From NCBI RefSeq assembly GCF_019175385.1, contig NC_083344.1, forward strand, positions 5,432,965 through 5,496,964: DNA of 64,000 nt. The letters run 5' to 3'. Position 1 is the first letter of the stretch. Each line of letters starts with the position of its first letter. Source of the DNA: Lycium barbarum (Eukaryota; Streptophyta; Magnoliopsida; Solanales; Solanaceae). Positions 20,776 through 30,600 of the stretch are shown one piece after another. Both the position numbers and the translations under genes were made by a program. The notes below the pieces were generated by a model, which was not told where the DNA came from, ran no database searches, and saw nothing but the letters and a program-made list of their open reading frames with translations.

Positions 20776-23100
20776 CTATTGGGGGACCTCCCCCCCCCCG
20801 GTTATACCTTTTTCTTCCTGAGCCGGCTCCTTGGGCCAGGGCACCGCCTCCTTTAATGCGAACATTTCCTTTGCTGCGGGCTGCTCACCTCGGATGGTTT
20901 TCACCCCCTCCGGGGTGGGGAATTTCAGCAACTGATGCAGCGTTGAAGGTACTGCCCTCATGCTATGTATCCAGGGTCTGCCCAGTAATGCATTATACTT
21001 CATGTCCCCTTCGATCACGTAGAACAGAGTTTGTTGAATGGTGCCATCGACATTTACGGGCAATGAGATCTCCCATTTTGTGGTTTCGCTTGCCATGTTG
21101 AACCTGCTGAGTACCCGGGTTGCCGGTACGACCTGATCAAGCAGCCCTAGCTGTTCGACCACTCTCCACCGGATGATGTTGGCCGAGCTACCTGGGTCAA
21201 TCAAAACTCGTTTAACCTTAGTTTTAAAGATAAGTATAGAAATTACCAACGCATCATTGTGCGACTGAAGGATGCCCTCTGCGTCCTCATCACCGAAGGA
21301 AATAGAGCCCCCGGATAAGTGATCTCGGGTGCATTTTTCCCGAACAATAGAAATCTTTGTCCGTTTCATTACCGGCCCCCGAGGGGCATCGACACTCCCA
21401 ACTATCATGTTGATTGTATGCTGGGGTTCCACCGGCTCGGTCCTTCGATGCGCCTCCCTTTCCTTGTAATGACTTTTGGCCCGCTCGCTCAGCAGATCTC
21501 GGAGATGACCGTTCGTTAGTAACCGGGCTACCTCTTCTCTCAACTCGCAATAGTCCTCGGTTTTATGACCATGGGTTCCGTGATATTCACACACCATTCT
21601 CGGGTCCCGCTGGCCCGGGTCCGACCTTAGAGGTTTTGGCCATCTCACGTCCGGAACACGACCAATGGCCGAGACTAGGCCTGACGTGTTGACGTTGAAG
21701 TTGTATTCTGATATCTTCGGTAAGTCCTTGGTGCCAGCGGAGCTTCCGGCATCGCTCCTGAACGAGAGACCCCGACTGTTCGACGGGCGCTCGGTCCGCT
21801 TGTTTCCCCGTCCGGAGAAGTGGCTCGGGCTATCCCTCGATTTCTCCGTCCTAAGATTTAGCTTCTCATAATGGGAATATGGCTGATCTCTTTCCTTCGA
21901 CGATTCGGTCTTCATTTCATTCCTCTTTTTTGGTCTTTCAAAATTCCTCCTTGTACTAACCGACCCCGGGGGAAACTCAAATTGATCATCTTCCACCCGA
22001 ATCTTCGACTCATATCTGTTGTGGACATCAGCCCATGTCACGGCCTCGTACTCCAACAGGTTCGCTTTTAACTTGAACGAAGCCGTCGAGCTTCGAACAT
22101 TGAGCCCCTTCGTGAAAGCCTGTGCGGCCCATTCTTCGGGTACCGGAGGGAGCTCCATTCGTTCTCTTTGGAACCGGTTCACAAATTCTCGGAGCAACTC
22201 GTTGTCCCTTTGGGCTATGCGGAAAATTTCCGCCTTTCGGGCCTGTACCTTTCTGGCACCGGCATGAGCTTTCACGAAGGCATCGGCGAGCATTTCGAAG
22301 GAAGTGATCGAATGCTCGGGCAGATGATCGTACCATGTCAACGCTCCTTTCAACACTGACTCGATTTCATCTTCCTCCATGTCATTGCCTTTTACGGCAC
22401 AAGTATATGAGGTCACGTGCTCGTGTGGGTCCGTTGTGCCGTCATATTTCCGTATGTCCAGCATTCTGAACCTTTTTGGGATCAGTTTCGGAGCCGCGCT
22501 CGGAGGAAAAGGCCTTTGGATGTACCTTTTCGAGTTTGGCCCCTTCAGCAATGGCGGAGCCCCCGGGATCTGGTCCACTCGGGAATTGTATGTCTCGACC
22601 CTTTTTTCGGTCGAGTCTACCCGTTTTACCAAAGTCTCGAGCATCTTCAGAACCTCGGTGGAAGAACCAGCTCCGGAGCCGTTGCTCTCGACCACTCGTG
22701 CCTCATCCCTTCTGTTTTCGGTAGTACCCTTTGTCCTCTCCGGCTCTGTTCCCTCCTTTCCGCTTTGCAACCGGGCGATCGCGAGTCCTTGCTCGGCTAT
22801 TGTCGCTCTTTGTTCCTGCAGCATTTCGAAAATTAGACGTAAGTTAACATTGTCACCCGGTGTGTCCGGTTCTTTCCGGCCCTGGTTTCGGGACAAAGTA
22901 ACAGAATTGTGAGTATTTAGAGGGTCAGTGGCCGGTAGGGCGGCATTCTCCTGCTCCACGGTATTTTGCCGATTGAGGCTCTCCCTCGAATCAACGGGGT
23001 TCGGATCAGCGGGGTTCGGCAATGCCCGTGGTTCGCTGCCTTCATTTTCTGCCACAATCTCGGCGTTGTTGACGTGACCAGATTGTTCGATGCCAGCCAT
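20776..23100 (-). CDS. Gag-protease of the Tat element, 774 aa, frame intact
   Basis: This is the only long open frame left in the element. An N-terminal acidic/polar region is followed by the Retrotrans_gag capsid domain at about residues 240-370 (GALTWYDHLPEHSI, LREFVNRFQRERMELPPVPE, AAQAFTKGLN). A basic Ser/Arg-rich linker and a knuckle-like CEYHGTHGHKTEDYCELREE come next. A retropepsin-type protease has its active-site motif at D635 (VLIDPGSSANII, with Pro after the Asp as in related plant elements) and the later ALLGRPWIHSM block. Gag would form the particle and the protease would mature the polyprotein. The ATG at 23100 follows the primer-binding region by about 90 bp. Nonsense and frameshift lesions begin just downstream, in pol. 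Confidence 0.9.
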   Translation of the reverse strand: MAGIEQSGHVNNAEIVAENEGSEPRALPNPADPNPVDSRESLNRQNTVEQENAALPATDPLNTHNSVTLSRNQGRKEPDTPGDNVNLRLIFEMLQEQRATIAEQGLAIARLQSGKEGTEPERTKGTTENRRDEARVVESNGSGAGSSTEVLKMLETLVKRVDSTEKRVETYNSRVDQIPGAPPLLKGPNSKRYIQRPFPPSAAPKLIPKRFRMLDIRKYDGTTDPHEHVTSYTCAVKGNDMEEDEIESVLKGALTWYDHLPEHSITSFEMLADAFVKAHAGARKVQARKAEIFRIAQRDNELLREFVNRFQRERMELPPVPEEWAAQAFTKGLNVRSSTASFKLKANLLEYEAVTWADVHNRYESKIRVEDDQFEFPPGSVSTRRNFERPKKRNEMKTESSKERDQPYSHYEKLNLRTEKSRDSPSHFSGRGNKRTERPSNSRGLSFRSDAGSSAGTKDLPKISEYNFNVNTSGLVSAIGRVPDVRWPKPLRSDPGQRDPRMVCEYHGTHGHKTEDYCELREEVARLLTNGHLRDLLSERAKSHYKEREAHRRTEPVEPQHTINMIVGSVDAPRGPVMKRTKISIVREKCTRDHLSGGSISFGDEDAEGILQSHNDALVISILIFKTKVKRVLIDPGSSANIIRWRVVEQLGLLDQVVPATRVLSRFNMASETTKWEISLPVNVDGTIQQTLFYVIEGDMKYNALLGRPWIHSMRAVPSTLHQLLKFPTPEGVKTIRGEQPAAKEMFALKEAVPWPKEPAQEEKGITGGGEVPQ

Positions 23101-23189
23101 TTGGTCTGTTTTTGCGGGAACGGACGGGGGATGCTTTTGATTTTGATGAATATGACAGAAATCAAGATTAAAAAACCACTATTATCCTA

Positions 23190-23210
23190 GCCCCACGGTG
23201 GGCGCCAAAC
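23190..23210 (-). promoter_or_regulatory. Primer-binding site of the Tat element
   Basis: Directly inside the 5' LTR the element strand reads GTTTGGCGCCCACCGTGGGG. TGGCGCC two to three bases after the LTR end is the usual start of a tRNA primer-binding site in plant Gypsy elements. I do not assign the tRNA. Confidence 0.75.
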
Positions 23211-23855
23211 TGTTTACCCCGAAATCGGATAATCAATTAAATTTATAAGTGGGTATAGGATATGTGCTTGGATCTTGATGTATGTTAGATAGGGAAAATG
23301 TATATGTGAGAGTTCCTCAATAAAATGGCTAATGATGACGATTTGCTATGAATACAAACGTTTATAAACAATGTGGGATAATTGATGGAATAAACACAAT
23401 ATAAATGTAAACAAATGGCCTCGGCCGAATCAGATATTGAAAGAGAGATTGTATGCATGAACTCTTTTATTATAAATGTTCTTGGAAAGTAAAGGAGTCA
23501 ACCCTTACAAAGGAGTGGGATATGCCCCATTTATAGTGTGACCTCCATGGGTTTCATACAATATGAATTAATAAAATAAGAGTAATAAGGACAACTCTGC
23601 ACGGATTTGGTGGGATTAGACTGACGGCGCCGTCTGAAACACGCATAGTGGGTAGTTGACTATGACAGGACGCTACTGGCACGTGGCTCGCGTGTAACGG
23701 CCACACAGACCAACGGCTACTCGGACAACAGCTGTACGGACTAACTGCCACGAATGCTCGGGTCACCGGGCTTGGTCGTCCAATGACGAAGAAGGCAGAT
23801 CAGTCGGTCCCCTCGCTCCACCGGTTTGCCTCTCATCCGGTTTTTACCGTATACA
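23211..23855 (-). repeat. 5' LTR of the Tat element (645 bp)
   Basis: Near-identical to the other LTR but 30 bp longer. Around 23698-23750 a GGACCAACGGCCAC-like unit is present about three times (ACAGACCAACGGCTAC, CGGACAACAGCTGTAC, GGACTAACTGCCAC), against one in the left LTR. The element-strand TATA box is the complement of ATTTATAG at 23529-23536. Confidence 0.93.
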
Positions 23856-23860
23856 TTATC

Positions 23861-24836
23861 TTGTTTCACATTATTAAGAACAAACACTGAATCAAGTAGC
23901 AGACAGTATTTTACTCAACAAAAATAAGAGTCACCACTAATCTTAGTCAGGATTCAAGAACTATTGAAGAAAATAATGAAACAATAAAAATGAAACGTTC
24001 GAACAGTTTTAAAAAATAAACACTGTACAAAAATGTGCCAAGTTTTCAGCAGGATATGGATACAAATAGTATTATTTTCTTAGTCTAATTATATTGCCAA
24101 AGAGCTTGGTCTTGTCAGCCGAAAGTGCTTCCACCAGTAAATATGAATCCATCCAAACTGTTCGGCTTTTGTCCTGCATAATTATTGATTGTTTTTCTTG
24201 TCACCTTTTCTTGAGATATTGTTGTTTCTTTTAATTAGTGACGAAATGAATTATAAAGTGCAAGCACTTATCTGGTGCAGTTAAGTATGTACTTGGAAGG
24301 TGGTAATTTTCTATTGCATTTTAACTAAAATAGAATGTCTTCTAAATATTAAGAAAAAAGTATCTGCTATTTCCTATTGAATTCATTTCTTATGCCAGAA
24401 TTATAATTTTAAGGGCATGGTGGTAGATTAAATGGTTGTGCAGCTAAGATTAAAGCTTTGATGATCTCAAGTTACTACAAGGCAGAGGCTATGATATGGT
24501 GTGGATGTTGGTCGATAAATGCCTCCTAAGAATCTGGTCTCATGGAAGAAAGTTATAACATGATGTGCTGAGAAGGGACTTGTAAAGGAGGTAACTGAGT
24601 TGTAAATTTGTATGGAAGAGGACCGTCTAACCCTAGATGTTGATAATCCATTAAAAAAGTTGATTTTGATACTTTTTTTTTACTATTCTAGCTTCCTGAT
24701 ATTTTTGTTTTGGATAAAAAATTGCATGAGTCAATTGAAAGGAGTATATACTTGGAAATAAGACACTGGATCTTTTCTGTTTGACGAAACAAGAGGTATT
24801 TGTTCCTGATAAAGTGGCAACGGTTGGTGTCTTGAG
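23861..24836. other. CACTA sequence right of the Gypsy insertion, nothing coding
   Basis: AT-rich. It is presumed intron of the CACTA accessory gene, continuous with 12273-12823 before the Gypsy insertion. Confidence 0.5.
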
Positions 24837-25052
24837 CAGTGGCGGATTCAGGATTTTCACTCAGGGTGTTCGGAAAAATAACTGGACCTAAATATACATT
24901 ATAATATATATTCAGGGTGTTCAAAAGTTAATATATGTACATGAACACAAAAAATTTACCCTAAATATACACTGTAATTTTTTGTCCAAGGTGTTCGGAA
25001 TACCCTGGCCTCTTACTGCATCCGCCCCTGGCCTCTTACTGCATCCGCCCTG
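24837..25052. mobile_element. hAT-like MITE with CAGTGGCGGA termini
   Basis: The ends CAGTGGCGGATTCAGG and, inverted, CAGGGGCGGATGCAGT match. A 22-bp end block (GCCTCTTACTGCATCCGCCC) is duplicated at the right. The GGGTGTTCGG phrase repeats inside. No clean 8-bp duplication was seen (GTCTTGAG left, GTTTGAGT right). Confidence 0.65.
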
Positions 25053-25284
25053 GTTTGAGTGCATGCCTAGATTTAAGTATTCCTTGTTTGATTTATGAAA
25101 GTTGTTGGTAAAAGAATTGACAATTCTTCAAAATATGGTAACCTAAGTCCCTTTTGGTAACTGAATTCATTATCATACATTTCATTTCATTTTTTGTAGT
25201 TTCCTGATCAGACTTGGAGTAAACATGAGGGATGATATACGCGAAAAAACTAAACACAAATCTAGAAATATAATGAGCAATGCT

Positions 25285-25700
25285 TACGTCACTTACATAT
25301 GTGCTTGTAGACTTCTGGTCCACAAACTCATTGTTAGCCTTGAGATGTGTCTTCTTTAGAAGCTCATGTGGATGAGGTGGTCTTCCTAGTTGTTTGGCCT
25401 AAAATTGAAATCACATTTACCACGTTTAATACACAAGGAGTAGCTTTAAAGAAATTATGATTTAGCTAAATAAAAATCAATATACCAGTAGTTTTGCATG
25501 TTCTCGGTGAGTTTTAGAGCCTCCCGTATGGCATGAGGGGCCAGATCCTTCGCCACCTTTCTCGCTTAGTCAATTTTTTGAACATTGTGCGGATTTGGCT
25601 TTAAATTTCTCCGTCTCCCAGTGAGGCTTCTAGCTTTCCCAAATAGATACCGGGATATGTTTGCCCTTCATGTAGTTCCAGAATCAGCTACTTCTCTCAT
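25285..25700 (-). pseudogene. CACTA Transposase_24 (Ptta/En/Spm) exons, decayed
   Basis: On the minus strand, 25635-25494 gives WETEKFKAKSAQCSKN, a stop (TGA, likely from CGA), then SEKGGEGSG and HTGGSKTHREHAKLL. A GT-AG intron (about 25493-25401) follows, then AKQLGRPPHPHELLKKTHLK and NNEFVDQKSTSTY, ending at a GTAAGT donor. These are the signature blocks of plant Transposase_24 (PF03004), the accessory DNA-binding protein of En/Spm elements. The next exon lies beyond the Gypsy element at 12272-11941. Confidence 0.78.
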
Positions 25701-25894
25701 AAAAATAAGAGCAAGGGATAATCGTTCAAACAAACAAACTATTAAATACAAATACTTAAATTGGTCACAAAGAAATGTAAAATCGACGAGATCTAAAATA
25801 GAACTTTGTCAGTAAGAAATATAAAATTCAATAGTTAAAACAACTTATAGACTATGTTTAAGTAATTTTAACTCTTCTATTTGAAGAGATTAGA

Positions 25895-26183
25895 GCACTT
25901 TAACTCTACTGCACTTGCATAATATGCCTCTTCATCCTCATTATCATCATCTTCATCCATATTTAATCTAGAATTGTCATGAAATTCTACCTCATCGTCT
26001 GAATCATCATCCCGGTCTCTTAAGTTTATACTTTTTAAATTTCCTTCTATTGTTGATATCTACAACTTTATATTGCGGGTGATTTATTTTGAACTCAATA
26101 AATTGCTCTGCGCCCCGTATGAATTTTGGATTATCCAGACCTTTAGTTAACCTTTTGTACATCCATTGACGATTTGAACTCAT
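25895..26183 (-). pseudogene. N-terminus of CACTA TNP2 transposase, truncated
   Basis: From the ATG at 26183 the frame reads MSSNRQWMYKRLTKGLDN and KFIRGAEQFIEF, which matches the transposase-associated domain at the start of TNP2 proteins (usually M-D-x-x-W-M-Y-K-R). After about 58 residues the frame is lost at 26007. A neighbouring frame gives an acidic run rich in Asp/Glu (about 26010-25895). The TNP2 catalytic domain is absent, and Transposase_24-like sequence follows within 200 bp. The element is therefore internally deleted, with the transposase start placed against the accessory gene. Confidence 0.7.
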
Positions 26184-26630
26184 TTTCTTTTTAAAACTTC
26201 TTTTCTGATGATTGGAGAAGAGTAATTTATGAAATCTTTGGATAGTAAAAAAAGGGTGCAATATACAATTAAGCAGTAAGACAAATGTTTCCACCCAAAA
26301 AAGGTCTAATGTTCCTCTGCTTTTCGGAAAATGGTCTTTGTGTTTTTAAACAAGGAACTAGGGGGAAAAAAAAACGAGAAATTAAGTTTTATGTAACAGG
26401 TAACAGAACTCCCGAACCTACTTAACAACCGTCTTAGATGATTCTCCTTATCAAGGGGCCATATATTCTATCTTTTTTAATCTAGAACCATCAACACAAA
26501 TTAAATAAATCCTAAATATTAACCAAACAAATAAAGCACATCCGAAGATACACTATGGACGGATGGATTCAAACAAAAAAGAGGAAAATAAGATTGATAA
26601 AGACTACGAAAGGAATGTGGAACTGAGAAT

Positions 26631-26807
26631 CAGAGGCGGAGCCAGGATTCAGAGCTTGTGGGTTCGGGATTCTAATTATTAAATGTTACTGGATTTTTAA
26701 TTAATAATTTATACATATTTGACAAAAATTCTAATACAAATATATGATTCGGACAAAAGTTATTGGGTTCGGCCGAACCCCCACCCAGAGGGCTGGCTCC
26801 GCCCATG
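26631..26807. mobile_element. hAT MITE with CAGAGGCGGAGCC termini
   Basis: A 177-bp element from CAGAGGCGGAGCCAGG to GGCTGGCTCCGCCCATG, flanked by the exact 8-bp duplication CTGAGAAT (26623-26630, 26808-26815). Same family as 5139-5315. Confidence 0.92.
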
Positions 26808-26879
26808 CTGAGAATCCAAGAGTGACAGGTAGATTGTGGGATAGTATAGCTTGAGGATTTACATAAAGGTACTGGAATC

Positions 26880-27066
26880 CAGTGGCAGAGCCAGGATTTC
26901 CGCCGAGGGGTTCAAAATATAAAAAAAGTAAACATACGAAGAAGCCTAAGGGGTTCAACATCTACTATATATACATAAAAAATAATTTTAACCTTGTAAA
27001 AAAAGTATTTTTTTCCACCGAGGGAGTTCGGATGAACACCCTCGGCATAATGTGGCTCTGCCACTG
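26880..27066. mobile_element. hAT MITE with CAGTGGCAGAGCC termini
   Basis: Inverted ends CAGTGGCAGAGCCAGGAT and CAGTGGCAGAGCCACA. Flanks CTGGAATC (26872-26879) and CTGGCATC (27067-27074) differ at one base. It sits 73 bp from the preceding hAT MITE but belongs to a different subfamily. Confidence 0.85.
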
Positions 27067-27074
27067 CTGGCATC

Positions 27075-27589
27075 GTGAACATGGGCAGAAACTGAAATAA
27101 TGGCGCGAGGGTCTCTATAATTTTGGAGGTGGAGAGTTTAGGCGGCATTTTTTTTTCTCTGCTTCTTCTTAATTTTCCCTTTTCCTGTGGACACTTTGAC
27201 TTCTTTCGTTTCTGATTTGGAGCTCTTTTTTGTAATTTTTTTTTTTTGATTCTCATATTATATTACTGGTAACTAGTAAAATGACTTATACATGGATTCT
27301 TGGTTATTAAATTATTATACAAGAATAGTAAAATTTTAATTGCACTTAGTATTTTAACTGCACTAAATTATATTTTTGAACTAAAAATGAAAATTAAGTC
27401 CAAAAAAAAGTCTATAGCTAATTTTTTAAAGTTGGGATGTACGATGAAATTAATATTAATACAAAAAATTATAATCATTGGTTGTCGTCTGAATATGCAA
27501 AGACGAACACCTAATTAAAATACTTAGTATTATTAAATCAACCATGTAAAAACACTACACTACGTATTTTAATTTTCACATTGAATGGG
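27075..27589. other. AT-rich CACTA interior, nothing recognised
   Basis: Only chance frames (27300-27518 and 27256-26912 on the minus strand). Confidence 0.5.
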
Positions 27590-28070
27590 TCAACTATTTA
27601 ATTTATTTCTCATAGCAAACAAAATAATTTATTTTTACGAGAGTGCAGAGCTGTGAAATCAACATGGCAGACGTGTAGATCAACTTCAACAATTAATTTC
27701 AGCCAATATAGAAGGATTTTGAATTTTGTTTTGATATGTTGCAGTCCCGGATGTCTAGTTTCTACAAAAATCAATCGCTCTTGATTTAAGGCTCCTATAT
27801 TGAGATATGATTTTTCGGTCGAGAGTATGCAAAGTTGTGAGCTTGACGGGCCAAACGTGTAGATAAACATCAAAACTTAATTCTAGCTGATCTAGAAAGA
27901 GTTTTGCTTTTACTTTTGACATGATGTAGTCCTCTGAGTCTAGTTTCGAAAGAATCAAGCACCTCGTCATTTTGGAAACTCATTTGATGAGATGTGAATT
28001 CTCCATTCCAGACACGCAAAGTCGAAAGATTTTGGGATAACAGAAAAAGGGCACAAAATCAGGAACAAGA
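27590..28070. repeat. Diverged tandem repeat, two to three units of about 180 bp
   Basis: The word order AGTGCAGAGCTGTGAAATC, GGCAGACGTGTAGATCAAC, GTCTAGTTTCTACAAAAATC at 27640-27780 recurs, diverged, as AGTATGCAAAGTTGTGAGC, GGCCAAACGTGTAGATAAAC, GTCTAGTTTCGAAAGAATC at 27825-27957. A third partial unit follows near 28012 (CACGCAAAGTCGAAAG). Origin unknown. The minus-strand frames here are not supported as genes. Confidence 0.65.
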
Positions 28071-28689
28071 TGCTCGTTCGACGTGAAAGGATCTCTTGAT
28101 TTTACATTAGAAGCTATTATTAAGGGACCACTTTGGTATTTAGACTATTGGTCAAAAGAACTTGGTGCAATAAAATCAATCTACAAATTGAAGTCTCGTC
28201 TTCATATTTCAGCATGTCTATACTCGAACAAGCCTTGAGACTGTGACTCAAAAAAATTAAATGTAGTTTGTAAAAAAAAGGATTCATATTTGTTCACTTG
28301 TAATGTTTGAGTGTGACATTAGATATCGACTAGTTCTAGTTATATACGAAATGAAATAAAAATATATTTCTTTTTTCCTACTATCCTAGGGGATTCAAAT
28401 GAACTAGAAGTCCTTTCGACCCCTTACACATGTGAATTGAATGAATAAATACATGAAATCAATCAAATAATTTAACTAACAATTCAAACCAAAGAATAGA
28501 AGAACGAAATACATATGGGTTCACGACGACTATGTGGCTAAAAAGTTATATATATATCGAAGTAGCTCTAACAATTCAGACTTCAATCTGAAGTTCTTCA
28601 TTCATGAATCCTAGCGAGGAAATAGTTAAGTCTTCGTTGGTCGATTGTTATCATCAATTAACTATTTCTTTTTGTACAAGGAACTTTTA

Positions 28690-28899
28690 ATGAATCCACT
28701 GATTTATACTTGCTTCTATTGGACCTAGAGTTGATCAATGGACTGTTGAAGGTTAAGCAGTAGAGGGTATCGCGAGACAACCTGAGGCAACGGGAAAAAT
28801 ATGAGGTACTCTATTGCTTAGTCTAGTTTTATGGAAGCTTTAACAATTTATGAACTGATTGTAGTATTACTACTTTTATTTTCGAAGACTTTTGTTTAA
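28690..28899 (+). pseudogene. atpH: Plastid atpH copy, degenerate
   Basis: atpH encodes the c-ring subunit of the plastid ATP synthase, an 81-residue membrane hairpin. Here the start ATGAATCCACTGATTT and later blocks (CTTGCTTCTATTGGACCTAG, GAGGGTATCGCGAGACAACC, ATGGAAGCTTTAACAATTTA, CTTTTATTTTCG, final GTTTAA) can be followed. About 36 bp after codon 5 are missing, and the frame is broken by indels and stops. 210 bp remain of about 246. It sits 386 bp upstream of the atpF remnant, as in the plastid atp operon. Non-functional. Confidence 0.9.
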
Positions 28900-29285
28900 T
28901 CTTAGCTTAGAAATATGAAAATAAATATATTTTTTATATTTTACTGTCTTCGACTTATTGTCATTTGCTTTTTCAAATTCTATTATGATTTCCTCTTCAA
29001 GTAATTGTTATTTGAGAAAAGAACCTACATGAAGGGCTTATTTGTGGATGATGAATTAGTATACAGACTCACTTCTATCATTTCCATTTATATTCCAAGG
29101 AAAACTCTTTTTAATGGTCCAATAACCAATAAAAGAGCTAGTCATTAGTTCATAATATATAACTGATTTACCGGAATATCTTTAAATTTTTTGACCCAAT
29201 TTCAAAAATAAAAAATAAAAAGAGGGGTGAGATGCTATAAAAAGAACTCAACTCGAATTTTTAGCTATTTATAAGATGATGTCAC

Positions 29286-29419
29286 ATGAAAAACGCAATC
29301 AATTCTTTCATTTCTGTGGGCCGTTGACTGTCTATCAAAATTCCAGGACTTTAATACCGGTAATTTTAACAATAAATTTAAGTGTTAGTGCTTTGTGTTT
29401 TTTCTTTACAAAGGAGTGT
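29286..29419 (+). pseudogene. atpF: Plastid atpF exon 1 copy, degenerate
   Basis: Starts ATGAAAAACGCAATCAATTC, with blocks GGGCCGTTGACTG, AACAATAAATTTAAGTGTTAG and AAAGGAGTGT before the group II intron start GTGCAAG. It is about 134 bp against about 145 in plastids. The encoded protein is a stator subunit of the ATP synthase. The frame is disrupted and the second exon is absent. Confidence 0.85.
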
Positions 29420-29929
29420 GTGCAAGTTGTTTATTTCAAGCATAGGCTGAACCAATCAGTTGTTTCCTTTTCCATAATAACTAGAAAAGAGAGGTGCATG
29501 TTTTTGTATATTACTTCTGAATAAATTCAGAAATTATATGTAAGAACCATAGCATTTAGCGATTCATTGGTAAATCAATTTTCTTCTCTATTAATCAATA
29601 ATGTAGAACTATTAACATAGCTAAAATAAATTATTTGAAATTTTGATAACGGGTTTTCTAATGAGCCTTACGATGAGCTTTAGAAACTCTAGACTGAATA
29701 GTTGTTTTGAAATATTTACATATCATTAGTGTCAATATTGGCATGTTGCAAAAGAAATAAATTACTGGTATCTAGGTATTATTTTTTTCTTTAATAAAAG
29801 AATTAAAGAACGAATCATGGTAAGTACCATTCGATTTGACGAATTAGTAATAATATTCGTGAACGTATTGTACAATAAAAACTAGATAAGTAAATATAAA
29901 TTAACCACTAAATTCTTTATCGGTCGAAC

Positions 29930-30600
29930 ATCAATTGATTTAGAATCCATCATTAAAGTTATCACCAAATGCTAAATTTGTCAAAAATATCAATTGATTT
30001 AGCATTTCTCGATTTACCAACTGTTTTAGCTCCAATTGTTAATTTACCAACTGTTTCAATATCAGTTTGTAATTTACCAACAAATTTGATCTCAGGTGGT
30101 AGTAATTATTAATTGATTTGACATTTGTATGTAAAATCACCAACCAAAGATGGATTGGTTGGTAAATTTTATCAATGGATTAATAATCGTTGGTAATTAC
30201 TTAGTTAGTAATTCGTTGGTAAATTGTTAATAAACTATATTCCCCATTTTTCTGCCATATTTACCTACCAATATATATTCCGTTGGTAATATTACCAACG
30301 CAAGGTGTTTGTTGGTAATTTTTCAGTTGGTAATCTGTTGGTAAAAAGTTGCTAGATTAGGCGCCATTTTTTCTCGCCATATTTACCAACTAAATTATTT
30401 AGTTAGTAAAATTTTAGTTGGTATTCCGTTAGAAATCTGTTGCTAAATTTTGAATAACAAAGCAGTTACAAATTCGTTAGTAATTTGTTACTAATATACT
30501 AACGGATTTGGGTCGAATAATTACTAAAAAGGTATTACTCCACAAACGAATTTAGTCGAATAATTACTAAATTCGCTGCTGAATTTGCATGTTTACTTCG
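29930..30600. repeat. CACTA right subterminal repeat region
   Basis: Many TTACCAAC and GTTGGTAA motifs in both orientations, as at 11050-11680, plus GGCGCCATTTTTTCTCGCC near 30360. The outermost terminus with the CACTA motif was not found and is probably deleted or mutated. Confidence 0.75.

Larger units (their letters stand above)
12829..23855 (-). mobile_element. Ty3/Gypsy LTR retrotransposon, Tat type, 11,027 bp
   Basis: It is bounded by two LTRs that start TGTTTACCCC and end GTATACA, with the exact 5-bp target duplication TTATC at 12824-12828 and 23856-23860. Gag-pol runs on the minus strand, so the right LTR is the 5' LTR. The order is gag-protease (23100-20776), RT, RNase H plus a second archaeal-type RNase H, integrase (to 18053), then an 88-bp tandem array and an oppositely oriented spliced ORF before the 3' LTR. 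Dual RNase H and an extra antisense ORF are hallmarks of the Tat clade. Several frameshifts and stops and a cut integrase make it non-autonomous. By-eye LTR comparison gives about 17 substitutions in roughly 615 bp plus one 30-bp indel. Confidence 0.95.
28340..29900 (+). other. Nuclear insertion of plastid DNA (atpI-atpH spacer, atpH, atpF exon 1, atpF intron)
   Basis: In plastid order and orientation the segment shows atpH (28690-28899), the atpH-atpF spacer, atpF exon 1 (29286-29419) and the start of the atpF group II intron (GTGCAAGTTGTTTATTTCAA at 29420). Intron wording such as TAAGAACCATAGCATTTAGCGATTCATTGG also follows. All parts carry many substitutions and small deletions, so the insertion is old. 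The edges are approximate. It lies between the TNP2 remnant and the right subterminal repeats, inside the CACTA span. Confidence 0.85.
11039..30600 (-). mobile_element. Decayed CACTA (En/Spm) transposon, split by a Gypsy element
   Basis: The left terminus CACTACAAAAAAAACCC at 11039 is a classical CACTA end. Subterminal TTACCAAC/GTTGGTAA repeats fill 11050-11680 and reappear at about 29930-30560, marking the opposite end. Between them, on the minus strand, are TNP2-like (26183-26007) and Transposase_24-like exons (25700-25285, 12272-11941). The Tat Gypsy element at 12829-23855 interrupts it. A right CACTA terminus and a 3-bp target duplication were not found, so the right limit is approximate. 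The TNP2 catalytic core is absent, so this copy cannot move by itself. Confidence 0.8.

Noticed and set aside
18673..22912. Many plus-strand frames over gag-pol
   Set aside because: Shadows of the minus-strand polyprotein, lacking any motif.
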